From Janthinobacterium sp. 1_2014MBL_MicDiv (GTDB lineage: Bacteria > Pseudomonadota > Gammaproteobacteria > Burkholderiales > Burkholderiaceae_D): a stretch of 64,000 nt of DNA. The stretch is taken from positions 5,642,001-5,706,000 of the forward strand of contig NZ_CP011319.1 of assembly GCF_001865675.1 (NCBI RefSeq). Reading direction: 5' to 3'. Both the position numbers and the translations under genes were made by a program. This document shows positions 16,349 to 25,576 of the stretch, piece after piece. The notes below the pieces were generated by a model. The model was not told the origin of the DNA. It saw only the letters and a list, made by a program, of their open reading frames with translations, and searched no databases. Position 1 is the first letter of the stretch. Each line of letters opens with the position of its first letter.

Positions 16349-17827
16349 CTACAAGCACTTACGCAGACTCACTGGCGGAATTTTCAACGCTTCCCGGTAT
16401 TTGGCAACAGTACGTCGCGCAATCACCATGCCTTGTTCTCCCAGCATGTCCGCAATCTTACTGTCGGATAAAGGATTTTTAGGGTCTTCTGCTCCTGTCA
16501 GTTGCACGATCAATGCCCGTATCGCCGTCGATGACGCTTCGCCCCCCGCTTCGGTGGCGACGTGGCTACCAAAGAAATATTTCAACTCGAACATGCCGTG
16601 CGGGGTCAGCATGTACTTTTGAGTTGTTACCCGCGAGATAGTACTCTCGTGTAAACCCAGTGTATCAGCTATTTCACGGAGCACAAGGGGGCGCATGGCA
16701 ACGGCCCCATGCGAGAAAAAGTTCTTTTGTCTTTCTACTATCGCCTGCGCCACGCGCAGGATCGTGTCGAAGCGCTGGCGCATATTCTTGATCAGCCACT
16801 TGGCTTCCTGCAACTGTGCACCCATGGCGCCTTCGCCCTTGCCCTGCTTGAGCAGGTTGGCATACATGGCATTGACGCGCAGGCGCGGCATGACGTCATT
16901 GTTCAGCGTCACCTGCCAGCCATTGCGCGCGCGCTTGACAACCACGTCCGGCACCACGTAGTCGGAAACGTCGGAAGCGAACACGGCGCCCGGGTGCGGA
17001 TTGCACAGGCGAATCACGGTCTGCGCCTCGCGCAAGTCTTCGTCGTCGCAATCGAGGGCTTTTTTCAGCTTGTTGAAATCGCGCTGGGCAAACCAGGCCA
17101 GGTGCTTTTCCACGATGACGATGGCCATGCGGCGCGTCACCAGGGCGATATGCGGCAAACGCTTGATTTGCAGCGCCAGGCATTCGGAGGCGTTGCGCGC
17201 CCCCACGCCTGGCGGATCGAAGCTTTGCAGCAGCGCCAGTGCCGTGCGCAGCTCGTCGGCGTCGATGTCCAGCTCCGCCGGCAGGCGCGCCAGGATGTCG
17301 TCGAGCGACTCTTCCAGGTAGCCATTGTCGTCGAGGGCGTCGATGATCAGCTCGACCAGCGCGCGGTCGCGCAATTCGAGCACCGTCACGCGCATCTGCT
17401 CCATCAGGTGTTCGCGCAAGGTGCAGTGATGGGCTTCGAGTTGCGGACGGGCATCTTCGTCGTCGGGCGCCTTGCCACGGCTCGCTTCGCTCCAGTCGCT
17501 GTCGCCGCCATCCATGGCGGCCGGACTCTCGCCCGCCTCGCCGTCAAACCCATCCGCTTCGGCCGGCGCGGCGGGCGCCTCCTGGCTCGGTGGCTGGGGC
17601 GGTGCCTCGGCCGGCGCGGCCGTCGAACTCAAGGCGCCATCGGACAGCAGGCGCAACGAGCGGTCGAGCGGATCGTCGAGACGCTCGAGCAGGGGATTGT
17701 CCGTCAACAGCTGCTCTAGCTCCTGGTGCAATTCCAGGGTAGACAATTGCAACAGGCGTATCGATTGCTGCAACTGCGGCGTCAGTGCCAAGTGCTGCGA
17801 GGTGCGCAGCTGCAATGATTGTTTCAT
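16349..17827 (-). CDS. rpoN: RNA polymerase sigma-54 factor RpoN
   Basis: Sigma-54 directs transcription from -24/-12 promoters with AAA+ activators, in nitrogen, motility and many other regulons. The 492-residue protein has the glutamine/leucine-rich activator-interacting N-terminus (QLRTSQHLALTPQLQQSIRLLQLSTLELHQELEQ), an acidic linker (about 75-140), the core-binding and HTH regions, and the RpoN box ARRTVAKYRE near 470-479, which recognises the -24 element. The ATG at 17827 is the family start. It lies four bases after lptB and upstream of hpf on the same strand. Confidence 0.98.
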   Translation of the reverse strand: MKQSLQLRTSQHLALTPQLQQSIRLLQLSTLELHQELEQLLTDNPLLERLDDPLDRSLRLLSDGALSSTAAPAEAPPQPPSQEAPAAPAEADGFDGEAGESPAAMDGGDSDWSEASRGKAPDDEDARPQLEAHHCTLREHLMEQMRVTVLELRDRALVELIIDALDDNGYLEESLDDILARLPAELDIDADELRTALALLQSFDPPGVGARNASECLALQIKRLPHIALVTRRMAIVIVEKHLAWFAQRDFNKLKKALDCDDEDLREAQTVIRLCNPHPGAVFASDVSDYVVPDVVVKRARNGWQVTLNNDVMPRLRVNAMYANLLKQGKGEGAMGAQLQEAKWLIKNMRQRFDTILRVAQAIVERQKNFFSHGAVAMRPLVLREIADTLGLHESTISRVTTQKYMLTPHGMFELKYFFGSHVATEAGGEASSTAIRALIVQLTGAEDPKNPLSDSKIADMLGEQGMVIARRTVAKYREALKIPPVSLRKCL

Positions 17828-17831
17828 TGGC

Positions 17832-18587
17832 TCACATGCGGAAGTGTTCGCCCAGATAGACCCGGCGTACCGACTCGTTCGCGATGATGTCGTCGGGGCG
17901 TCCCGACGCCAGCACCGAGCCCTGGTTGATGATGTAGGCACGGTCGCAGATACCCAGCGTCTCGCGTACATTATGGTCGGTGATCAGCACACCGATATTG
18001 CGCTCCTTCAAGAAACGCACGATGCGCTGGATTTCGATCACGGCGATCGGGTCGACGCCGGCGAACGGTTCGTCGAGCAGCACGAAACGCGGGTCCGTGG
18101 CCAGCGCACGGGCGATTTCCACGCGGCGGCGCTCGCCGCCCGACAGCGACAGGGCCTGGTTCTCGCGCAGCTTTTCAATCTGCAAGTCGGCCAGCAATTT
18201 ATCCAGGCGCTCCTCGATCTCGGCCTTCGTCAACGGACGGCCTTCGACGGTCTGGATTTCCAGCACGGCGCGGATATTGTCTTCCACCGTCAGCTTGCGG
18301 AAAACGGACGCTTCCTGCGGCAGATAGGACAGGCCCATCTGCGCGCGGCGGTGGATCGGCAGCCTGGAAATATCCACGCCGCTGATATCGATGGTACCGC
18401 CATCCGACGGCACCAGGCCGACGATCATGTAGAACGAGGTGGTCTTGCCGGCGCCGTTCGGCCCCAGCAGACCCACCACTTCACCGCATTCGACTTGCAG
18501 CGAAACATCATGCACGACTTGCCGCTTGCCATAGGTCTTTTGCAGCCCGCGGACGATCAGGGTACTGCCGCAACGTGTATTTTCCAT
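17832..18587 (-). CDS. lptB: LPS export ABC transporter ATP-binding protein LptB
   Basis: LptB is the ATPase that powers extraction of lipopolysaccharide from the inner membrane through LptFG to the LptC-A-D bridge. The 251-residue protein shows Walker A GPNGAGKTT (42-50), the Q-loop YLPQEASVFRKLTVEDN, signature LSGGERRRVEIARAL (from 148) and Walker B FVLLDEPFAGVDP (from 168). LITDHNVRETLGICDRAYIINQG contains the H-loop. The start ATG overlaps the lptA stop as TAATG, indicating translational coupling. Confidence 0.97.
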   Translation of the reverse strand: MENTRCGSTLIVRGLQKTYGKRQVVHDVSLQVECGEVVGLLGPNGAGKTTSFYMIVGLVPSDGGTIDISGVDISRLPIHRRAQMGLSYLPQEASVFRKLTVEDNIRAVLEIQTVEGRPLTKAEIEERLDKLLADLQIEKLRENQALSLSGGERRRVEIARALATDPRFVLLDEPFAGVDPIAVIEIQRIVRFLKERNIGVLITDHNVRETLGICDRAYIINQGSVLASGRPDDIIANESVRRVYLGEHFRM

Positions 18588-19180
18588 TATTTCTTTCCTG
18601 GCGCGGGCGCCGCCGGCGCTTTCTCCGCCGCGGGTGCCTTGGTCTTCGGCTGGATCACCATGCGCACGCTACCGGCGCCCGGGGCGCTGGTGCCGCTGTC
18701 ACTGTTTTCCATCTTGAACACTTCGTTGCGGCTGTCATATGAAATGAAGGCGCCATTGGCCACATCGGTGATTTTCGTGCCTTCCAGGCGCGTCAGCTTG
18801 GCCTTGGAAAACAGTTTCACCACTTCCGTCTTGTTATCGTATTCCACGCGCTCCGCTTCGCCTTCGACCCACAGGTCGCCCGCGCCATCGCGCTTCTGGC
18901 GGAAGGTGGCCAGCTTGCCCGGATCGGCCCAGAAGGTGATGAACTGGTAGCCTTGCGGGTCTTCCGTGATCAGGGCCCGCCCCGCCTTCATGGTCAAGGT
19001 GCCCTTCACCAGCACCACGTCGCCCGTCAGAGTACGGACTTGCTTGATGTCATCCATCTGGCCGCGCTGGGCCGTGATGACGGCTTCCTTCTCGGAATCG
19101 GCCTTCTCGGCATGCGCCGCACCCATCACGCCCAGCGAGCAGACGGTCGACAATAGAGTCAACAGCAAGATGTTCTTCAT
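18587..19180 (-). CDS. lptA: Lipopolysaccharide transport periplasmic protein LptA
   Basis: LptA forms the periplasmic bridge that carries LPS from LptC to LptD. The 197-residue precursor has a signal peptide (MKNILLLTLLSTVCSLGVMGAAHA, cleaved after AHA) and an OstA-like beta-jellyroll domain (QRGQMDDIKQVRTLTGDVVLVKGTLTMKAGRA...RVEYDNKTEVVKLF). A proline/alanine/lysine-rich tail follows. The ATG at 19180 is chosen over one seven codons upstream because AAGGA stands nine bases before it. It sits between lptC and lptB in the standard order. Confidence 0.93.
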   Translation of the reverse strand: MKNILLLTLLSTVCSLGVMGAAHAEKADSEKEAVITAQRGQMDDIKQVRTLTGDVVLVKGTLTMKAGRALITEDPQGYQFITFWADPGKLATFRQKRDGAGDLWVEGEAERVEYDNKTEVVKLFSKAKLTRLEGTKITDVANGAFISYDSRNEVFKMENSDSGTSAPGAGSVRMVIQPKTKAPAAEKAPAAPAPGKK

Positions 19181-19205
19181 ATTATGGTTTCCTTGTTTCA
19201 TTCTG

Positions 19206-19817
19206 TCAGTGTGCCGCCGCGGCCGGGCGCGGTTTCGGCGGGAGGACGATGCGCAGCGCCTGCTGCACTTCCACCACACCGGTGGCGTTATTGGCTTTCA
19301 TGCCCACGCCGGTCACGTGGGAGACCCCCATCAGCATGTCGACCGGCACGTCCGTTTCCATGCGCTCTTCATCGGGGAACACCGTCAGTGCTTCCGTCTT
19401 GAGCGTCAGGTTCTGCGCCTTGGGACTGGCCACGCGGTCGATCACGACCTTGCGGTGCAGCTGCAATCGGGTATTGCCCTCGTCGATATGCGCCAGCTCC
19501 GCGTTCATGTTCATCGGCGGCATGCCGGGCGTCAGCTTGCGCACGAAAGGCTGGTCGATATCGGATGAATCATCGGCCGGGTAATGCGTGAGCTTGGTGC
19601 CGGATACGATATAGCTGGGCTTGCCAGTCAAATCCATGCGCACCAGGCTGAAATTGGTGATGAAATAGTCGGGTTCGTCCAGGTGCTTGCTGGCCGTGAT
19701 ATCCTGGCCATTCTTGTTCATCACTTCGAGCAGCCAAAAGCTGCCCAGCGCGAACACGACCGCTCCCAGCACGGTAAAAATCATGCGCCAGCGATGGGCG
19801 CCTCCTGGCTTACGCAT
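19206..19817 (-). CDS. lptC: LPS export protein LptC
   Basis: LptC is a bitopic inner-membrane protein that receives LPS from LptB2FG and hands it to LptA. The 203-residue protein has one N-terminal transmembrane helix (about 11-31, MIFTVLGAVVFALGSFWLLE) and a periplasmic domain with the LptC pattern (DYFITNFSLVRMDLTGKPSYIVSGTKLTHYPADDSSDI). It is followed by lptA with 25 bases between. The ATG at 19817 gives the standard length. Confidence 0.92.
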   Translation of the reverse strand: MRKPGGAHRWRMIFTVLGAVVFALGSFWLLEVMNKNGQDITASKHLDEPDYFITNFSLVRMDLTGKPSYIVSGTKLTHYPADDSSDIDQPFVRKLTPGMPPMNMNAELAHIDEGNTRLQLHRKVVIDRVASPKAQNLTLKTEALTVFPDEERMETDVPVDMLMGVSHVTGVGMKANNATGVVEVQQALRIVLPPKPRPAAAAH

Positions 19818-19861
19818 ATTGCTTCACTCTTTCAAATGTTACTGGCGGCAAGGCTCGCGCC

Positions 19862-20395
19862 TCACTCCAGGAACGGCGCCATGACGCGCGCATAGTTGTC
19901 CTGTGCACGCAGCAGGAATTCGCAAATCTCGCGCACGGCGCCACGGCCGCCGCCGGCCTGCGTCACGTGGTGCGCCAGGCCCTGCACTTCCGGGCGTCCG
20001 CCCGGCACGCTGACGGCAAAACCGACGCGCTTGAGGATGGGTGCATCGATGACGTCGTCGCCGATATAGCCGCATTGTTCTTCCGTCAAGCCCGTCAGCG
20101 CCAGCAATTCGCGAAACGGCGTCAGCTTGTCGTGGCCGCCCTGATGCACATGGGTAATACCCAAATCTTGCGCGCGGCGCGCCGTGATGGCCGAGCGGCG
20201 CGCGCTGATGATGGCCGTCTGCACGCCCGATTCCTGCAGCAGCTTGATGCCCAGGCCATCATACACATTAAACGTCTTCATCATTTCGCCGTCCGGGCCG
20301 AAATGCAGGCTGCCGTCGGTGAGCACGCCATCGACGTCAAAGATCATCAGTTTGACCTTGGCCGCACGCGCCAGGTTGTCCGCCACGCTCTCCAT
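19862..20395 (-). CDS. kdsC: 3-deoxy-D-manno-octulosonate 8-phosphate phosphatase KdsC
   Basis: KdsC removes phosphate from KDO-8-phosphate in LPS core synthesis. The 177-residue protein is a cap-less HAD phosphatase: MIFDVDGVLTDG gives the nucleophile D20 and acid D22, followed by YDGLGIKLLQESGVQTAIISARRS, then KLTPFRELLALTGLTEEQCGYIGDDVIDAPILKRVGFAVSV (metal-binding aspartates). Its start codon overlaps the kdsD stop, so the two are coupled. Confidence 0.96.
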   Translation of the reverse strand: MESVADNLARAAKVKLMIFDVDGVLTDGSLHFGPDGEMMKTFNVYDGLGIKLLQESGVQTAIISARRSAITARRAQDLGITHVHQGGHDKLTPFRELLALTGLTEEQCGYIGDDVIDAPILKRVGFAVSVPGGRPEVQGLAHHVTQAGGGRGAVREICEFLLRAQDNYARVMAPFLE

Positions 20396-21429
20396 CAGAT
20401 CACCTTCGCTTGTGTCAGGTCATGAATATGCAGTGCGCCGACCAGTTTGCCATCGGCGTCGACCACCAGCATCTGGTTGATGCGGTACTGCTCCATCACG
20501 GCCACGGCATCGACGGCCAGGCGCTCGGGCGCGATGCTGCGCGGCTGCGCATGCATGACGTCGCGGATCGCCACTTTCGTGAAATCCTGCACGCGCTCGA
20601 ACATGCGGCGCAAGTCGCCGTCGGTAAACACGCCCACGGGGCGGTTGTCCGCGTCGACGACAGCCGTCATGCCCATGCCCTTCTTCGTCATTTCCTCTAG
20701 CGCCTGCAGCAACGATGCTTGCACGGCGACTTTCGGCACCTGCTCGCCGCTGCGCATGACGTCATGCACGTGCGTCAGCAGACGGCGGCCCAGGGCGCCG
20801 CCCGGGTGCGAGCGGGCGAAATCTTCTTCCTTGAAGCCGCGCAAATCCAGCAGCGCCACAGCCAGCGCATCGCCCAGGGCCAGGGTGACGGTGGTGCTGG
20901 CCGTCGGCGCCAGGTTCAGCGGACAGGCTTCTTTCTCAACAGAAATATCCAGATGCACATCGGCCAGCTGGGCCAGGCTCGAATTCGGCTTGCCCGTCAT
21001 GGCGATCAGCACGCCGCCCATGCGCTTGACGACCGGCATGATGGCCATCAGTTCGGACGATTCGCCCGAGTACGATATGGCAATAAACGCATCGTCCGAG
21101 GTGACCATGCCCAGGTCGCCATGGGCCGCTTCGGCCGGATGCACGAACATGGCCGGCGTGCCGGTGGAAGCGAGGGTGGCGGCAATCTTGCGCGCGATAT
21201 GGCCCGACTTGCCGATGCCCGAGACGACGACACGCCCCTTGCATTCTAGCAACATTGCCACCGCGCGGCCCACACTGTCGTCCGTGGCCAGGCGCGCATG
21301 CAGCGCAACGATGGCGTCGGACTCGATCTGCAGGGTGGTGCGCGCCAGCGCCACGGCGCGCTCGGTGGTCGCCTGCATGTCAATTCGATCAAAAGCTTTC
21401 AGCATTGTTTTTTCATGGGTTACACTCAT
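20395..21429 (-). CDS. kdsD: D-arabinose 5-phosphate isomerase KdsD (KpsF/GutQ family)
   Basis: KdsD makes D-arabinose 5-phosphate, the precursor of KDO. The 344-residue protein has a SIS sugar-isomerase domain (GRVVVSGIGKSGHIARKIAATLASTGTPAMFVHPAEAAHGDLGM, about 65-110) and two CBS domains at the C-terminus. The ATG at 21429 is used; another in-frame ATG at 21405 (MLKAFDR) also fits the family and neither has a ribosome site. A TATACT sequence on the minus strand at 21436-21441 could be a -10 element, which would make the message leaderless or nearly so. It is divergent from the antiporter gene. Confidence 0.94.
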   Translation of the reverse strand: MSVTHEKTMLKAFDRIDMQATTERAVALARTTLQIESDAIVALHARLATDDSVGRAVAMLLECKGRVVVSGIGKSGHIARKIAATLASTGTPAMFVHPAEAAHGDLGMVTSDDAFIAISYSGESSELMAIMPVVKRMGGVLIAMTGKPNSSLAQLADVHLDISVEKEACPLNLAPTASTTVTLALGDALAVALLDLRGFKEEDFARSHPGGALGRRLLTHVHDVMRSGEQVPKVAVQASLLQALEEMTKKGMGMTAVVDADNRPVGVFTDGDLRRMFERVQDFTKVAIRDVMHAQPRSIAPERLAVDAVAVMEQYRINQMLVVDADGKLVGALHIHDLTQAKVI

Positions 21430-21513
21430 GCCCAAAGTATAAACGAATTAGGAAAGCAAAAAACTTGCCAGTCACAACAAACAACGATTTCCACTGAGCT
21501 TCCCGGGCAACCC

Positions 21514-23493
21514 ATGTTTTCCTCGCTTGAACTGACCCTGATGTTACTCGGCAGCGCCGTACTGGGCGTGGTCGCTTTCAGAATGTTGCATTTGCCGCCC
21601 ATGCTGGGCTACCTGGCGGTCGGCATCGTCATCGGCCCCCATGCGCTGGGCCTGGCGGCGGAAAACGAAGCGAGCCATACGCTGGCCGAGTTCGGCGTCG
21701 TCTTCCTGATGTTTTCCATCGGACTGGAATTTTCGCTACCCAAGTTTCTCGCCATGCGGCGCATCGTCTTCGGCCTCGGCATGGCGCAAGTGGTCACCAC
21801 CATCGTCGCCACCGTCGTCTTCGGCTGGTTCGTCGCCCGCTACCTGTCCGCCTACATCCACCTGAGCTGGCAAGCCGCATTCGCCCTGGGCGGCGCGCTG
21901 GCCATGTCGTCGACGGCCATCGTCTCGAAAATGCTCACGGAACGGCTGGAACTGGAAAGCGAACACGGCCGCAAGATCATCGGCATCCTGCTGTTCCAGG
22001 ACCTGGCCGTCGTGCCTTTGCTGATCCTCATCCCCGCCCTGACGCGCGATTCGGACAACCTGGCCGAAACCCTGGCCTGGGCCGGCGGCAAGGCGCTGGT
22101 CGTGCTGATCTTGCTGCTGTTCATCGGCCAGAAGATGGTGCGCGGCTGGCTGACCATCGTCGCCAAGCGCCGCTCGCAAGAGCTGTTCATGCTCAACCTG
22201 CTCCTGATCACGCTCGGTGCGGCCTGGATTACGGAACGGGCCGGGCTGTCGCTGGCCCTGGGCGCCTTCGTGGCCGGCATGCTCATTTCCGAGACGGAAT
22301 TCAAGCACCAGGTGGAAGAGGATATCAAGCCATTCCGCGACGTGCTGCTGGGCCTGTTCTTCATCACCGTCGGCATGCTGCTCAATATCCGCGTCGTGCT
22401 CGACAACTGGTGGCTGGTGCTGCTCTTGCTGTGCGGCCCCGTGCTGCTGAAGTTTGCCCTGATCGCGGGCCTGGCCCGGCTGTTCGGCTCGTCGACGGGC
22501 GTTTCGCTGCGCACGGGCCTGGCGCTGGCGCAGGCGGGCGAATTCGGCTTCGTCCTGCTGAACCTGGCCGGCGGCATCAAGCTGATGGACCCCTTCGTCG
22601 TGCAGGTGGTGCTGGCGTCGATGGTGCTGTCGATGCTGGTGGCGCCCTTCCTCATCGCCAAGTCGGACGCCATCGTCATGAAACTGGCGGCCAACGACTG
22701 GATGATGCAGTCGCTGGCGCTGACCAGGATCGCCACGCGCACCATGGCGTCGCAAAAACATGTGCTGATCGCCGGCTTCGGGCGCAGCGGGCAAAGCCTG
22801 GCCACCCTGCTGGCGGAAGAAAAGATCGAATACCACGCGCTGGACCTGGACCCGGAACGGGTGCAGGAGGCGCAGCTGGCGGGCGCCCACGTATCGTATG
22901 GCGACGCGGGCCGGCGCGAAAGCCTGGTGGCGGCCGGCATCTACCGCGCCAGCGCCGTCGTGATCACGTATGCCAACACACCGTCGGCGCTCAAATTATT
23001 GCATTTGCTCAATGAGCTGGCGCCCACCTTGCCCGTCATCGTGCGCAGCCACGACGACAGCGACCTCGACCAGCTGAAAAAGGCGGGCGCGGCCGAAGTG
23101 GTGCCGGAATTGATGGAAGGCAGCCTGATGCTGGCCTCGCACGCCTTGATCATGATGGGCGTGCCGCTGCGCCGCGTCGTGCACCGCGTGCAGGCGGCGC
23201 GCGAAGAGCGCTATGCGTCGCTGCGCGGCTATTTCCACGGCACCAGCGACGCCGGCGACGATGCCGAGCTGGAACGCCTGCACACGGTCACCGTCAGCGA
23301 CGGCGCCCAGTGCGTGGGCTTGCCCCTGAGCACGATCGACGTGGCCGCCTGCGGCGCCTTTGTGACGGCCATCCGCCGCGGCCGCGGCCGCCTTGAAGTC
23401 ACGCCCGAGACCCAGCTGGCCATCGGCGACGTGGTGGTGCTGCGCGGCACAGCCGACGCCGTAGCCAAAGCAGAAACATTGCTACTGAAATAA
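21514..23493 (+). CDS. Kef-type K+/H+ antiporter (CPA2 family) with RCK domains
   Basis: A 659-residue monovalent cation:proton antiporter. About 12 hydrophobic helices fill residues 1-390, including the CPA2 signatures LGYLAVGIVIGPHALGL, FLMFSIGLEFSLPKF and GALAMSSTAIVSKMLTER. A TrkA-N (RCK) domain begins near 414 with the nucleotide-binding AGFGRSGQSLATLLAEE, and a TrkA-C domain ends the protein. Such proteins move potassium and protons and are gated by nucleotides or glutathione adducts. It resembles KefB/KefC/YbaL but I cannot assign one. The ATG at 21514 follows a long non-conserved open stretch. It ends flush against the convergent GGDEF gene. Confidence 0.93.
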   Translation: MFSSLELTLMLLGSAVLGVVAFRMLHLPPMLGYLAVGIVIGPHALGLAAENEASHTLAEFGVVFLMFSIGLEFSLPKFLAMRRIVFGLGMAQVVTTIVATVVFGWFVARYLSAYIHLSWQAAFALGGALAMSSTAIVSKMLTERLELESEHGRKIIGILLFQDLAVVPLLILIPALTRDSDNLAETLAWAGGKALVVLILLLFIGQKMVRGWLTIVAKRRSQELFMLNLLLITLGAAWITERAGLSLALGAFVAGMLISETEFKHQVEEDIKPFRDVLLGLFFITVGMLLNIRVVLDNWWLVLLLLCGPVLLKFALIAGLARLFGSSTGVSLRTGLALAQAGEFGFVLLNLAGGIKLMDPFVVQVVLASMVLSMLVAPFLIAKSDAIVMKLAANDWMMQSLALTRIATRTMASQKHVLIAGFGRSGQSLATLLAEEKIEYHALDLDPERVQEAQLAGAHVSYGDAGRRESLVAAGIYRASAVVITYANTPSALKLLHLLNELAPTLPVIVRSHDDSDLDQLKKAGAAEVVPELMEGSLMLASHALIMMGVPLRRVVHRVQAAREERYASLRGYFHGTSDAGDDAELERLHTVTVSDGAQCVGLPLSTIDVAACGAFVTAIRRGRGRLEVTPETQLAIGDVVVLRGTADAVAKAETLLLK

Positions 23494-24690
23494 TTATTCG
23501 CCCTGCGCCTGCCAGCTGACGACACGGTTGCGTCCACCGGCCTTGGCCTGGTACAGGGCCTGGTCCGCGTGCGCCACCAGTTGCTGCGCCACGGCTTCGA
23601 TGGCTAGCAGCGCCGCGTCCGCCTCGAGGCTGGCCACGCCGATCGACACGCTGACCCACGTTTGCGCGCTGCCCGGCAAGTCGAACATGGTGTCGGCGAT
23701 GCTGGCGCGGATGCGCTCGGCCACGAAAGTGGCGCTATCGAGGTCGGCATCGATCAGCAGCACGACGAATTCCTCGCCGCCGAAGCGTCCCAGCGCATCG
23801 GAGCGGCGCAATTCCTTGCGGATGCGCGTGGCCACTTCGCGCAGCACCTCATCGCCGCCCTGGTGGCCATGCGTGTCATTGACCAGCTTGAAGTGGTCGA
23901 TGTCGATATACATACATGAAATACAATAATTCTGGCGCCGCGCGCGGGCGATTTCCTCCAGCAGGCGGCGGTCGATATAGCGCCGGTTGTAGACGCCCGT
24001 CAGCGAATCGGTCAGGCCGATGTATTTCAGCATTTCATTGCTGATCACGTTTTCCAGGCAAATGGCGATGATGGATGCCATGTGCTTGATGAAGTCCGTG
24101 CCCAGCGCGGGCGTAAAACGCGTCACGTCGCTGCTGGCCAGGTTCAGGCTGCCGATCAGGCGCTTGTTGCGCAGCAAGGGCACCAGCGCCACGCTGCGCA
24201 AGGGAACGCTGATTTCAGGAAAGCGCGGGCCATGCACGGCCGCGTCGAACGCCCCCAGCAGCGGCATGGGCGGCAGGGCCGCCTCGCCCTCGGCCACGGG
24301 CGCTTGCGGCGCAAATCCCAGCTGCGCCACTTCATGCACGAACAGCAACTGCGGGAAGGCGCTGAAGTCGACGCCCAGCTTTTCCATCACCAGCACGATA
24401 TCGTCATCCTCGTCGAGCAGGCTCAGGGTCACGCCGTCGAGGTCGGAAATCACGGGCAAGGTGCGAAAAATGGTGCCGATCAATTCGGGAAACGTGGACG
24501 CGCCGACGATTTCCAGGTCGAACGCCTGGTGGCGGCACATGATGTCGTGGTTGCGCTCGACCTGTTCCAGCAGGAAAGCCATGCGCGCACGCAAGGCCTG
24601 GTTCTCGGCTTCGAGGCTGGCAATGCGCTGGGCCGGCGCGTTGGCATCGCTCCCCGGCTGGCCTGGCTCTGGCGAAATTGCTTGATTCAT
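23494..24690 (-). CDS. Diguanylate cyclase with N-terminal DUF484/GAF-like sensor
   Basis: A 398-residue signalling enzyme. After a coiled-coil start (RIASLEAENQALRARMAFLLEQVERNHD, about 23-50) comes a DUF484/GAF-like sensory domain (about 55-225), then a GGDEF domain. The active-site motif is GGEEF near residue 301 and the inhibitory-site RxxD (RRSD) stands five residues before it, so c-di-GMP feedback is expected. YIDIDHFKLVNDTHGHQGGDEVL supplies the metal-binding aspartates. There is no EAL domain and no membrane segment, so it is probably a cytoplasmic c-di-GMP synthase. The ATG at 24690 follows the MOSC gene by 34 bases on the same strand. The sensed signal is unknown. Confidence 0.93.
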   Translation of the reverse strand: MNQAISPEPGQPGSDANAPAQRIASLEAENQALRARMAFLLEQVERNHDIMCRHQAFDLEIVGASTFPELIGTIFRTLPVISDLDGVTLSLLDEDDDIVLVMEKLGVDFSAFPQLLFVHEVAQLGFAPQAPVAEGEAALPPMPLLGAFDAAVHGPRFPEISVPLRSVALVPLLRNKRLIGSLNLASSDVTRFTPALGTDFIKHMASIIAICLENVISNEMLKYIGLTDSLTGVYNRRYIDRRLLEEIARARRQNYCISCMYIDIDHFKLVNDTHGHQGGDEVLREVATRIRKELRRSDALGRFGGEEFVVLLIDADLDSATFVAERIRASIADTMFDLPGSAQTWVSVSIGVASLEADAALLAIEAVAQQLVAHADQALYQAKAGGRNRVVSWQAQGE

Positions 24691-24724
24691 AGAAACCTTA
24701 AACCCTTGTGTGCGGGCGCCATGC

Positions 24725-25576
24725 TTAAAATGCCAGTTCGAAACCGATGTCCTGCCCCACCACGATACGCTCATCGCCGCCTTGCGTGACGATGGCATTC
24801 ATGCCGAAGCAGATGGCGCCGTCGAGCTCGGGCTTGGCGCGGTAGCCGTACATGACGTCGAGCGGGTCCGGTCCCGGCACGCCCGTGGCCTGGTCCACCG
24901 AGGGAATCGGGCAGCGCGAACACGGCTTGACGGGTTTGAGCACGGTGGCGCCAAATTGCAGGAAGTCGGCGTAATCCTCCTCGAAGGGGCCGATGCCGCC
25001 GATCACCAGGTTCGGCCGGAAACGGTTCATCGGCAGCGCGTCGCGGCCGGCAGCGCGCAGCTTGTCATTGACGTCATCGAGCGAGGCGGCACCGGCGACC
25101 AGCACGGGGTAGCCATCGGCAAACATGGTCGACGCGGCCACGCCATCGGTCCACTTGGCGCTGGTGGCGCGCACTACGTCCGGGTGGAAGCGCACGAGGC
25201 GGCACGGCACGCCGATGGCATTGGAAAACCAGGCGGCCGTGACGTCGTCGCAATCGTAGGCGCGCAGCGTATCGTCCCACACGTGCACGTCCAGCATGGG
25301 CGCGCGTTGCGGATCGGGCAAACCCAGTTCGATTTCCAGGCGCAGCATGCCCGGCGCGCGCAGCTCCAGCGTGCTGGCCTTGATGCGCGGCACGATCAGC
25401 GCCATGCGCGGGTGTTCGCGCTGGGTCAGGAAGCGGCCCTGTTCGTCCACCACCATCCATTCGCGGTCGAACACGTGCTCGCTCATCAACCCGGTATGCG
25501 TCAGGACCGCCTCGCGCAGGTGGATGCCGGCGCAGGATTTGATGGGGTACAGAATGATGTCGGACAGGATAGCCAT
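24725..25576 (-). CDS. MOSC domain-containing protein (YcbX/mARC-like)
   Basis: A 283-residue protein with an N-terminal MOSC beta-barrel domain (MAILSDIILYPIKSCAGIHLREAVLTHTGLM...DREWMVVDEQGRFLTQRE) and a C-terminal MOSC domain. The latter contains NRFRPNLVIGG and the probable molybdenum-ligand cysteine in KPCSRCPIPSVDQATG. Related YcbX and mARC proteins bind molybdenum cofactor and reduce N-hydroxylated compounds. No 2Fe-2S domain is fused here, so it would need a separate electron donor. It lies upstream of the diguanylate cyclase on the same strand. Confidence 0.9.
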   Translation of the reverse strand: MAILSDIILYPIKSCAGIHLREAVLTHTGLMSEHVFDREWMVVDEQGRFLTQREHPRMALIVPRIKASTLELRAPGMLRLEIELGLPDPQRAPMLDVHVWDDTLRAYDCDDVTAAWFSNAIGVPCRLVRFHPDVVRATSAKWTDGVAASTMFADGYPVLVAGAASLDDVNDKLRAAGRDALPMNRFRPNLVIGGIGPFEEDYADFLQFGATVLKPVKPCSRCPIPSVDQATGVPGPDPLDVMYGYRAKPELDGAICFGMNAIVTQGGDERIVVGQDIGFELAF

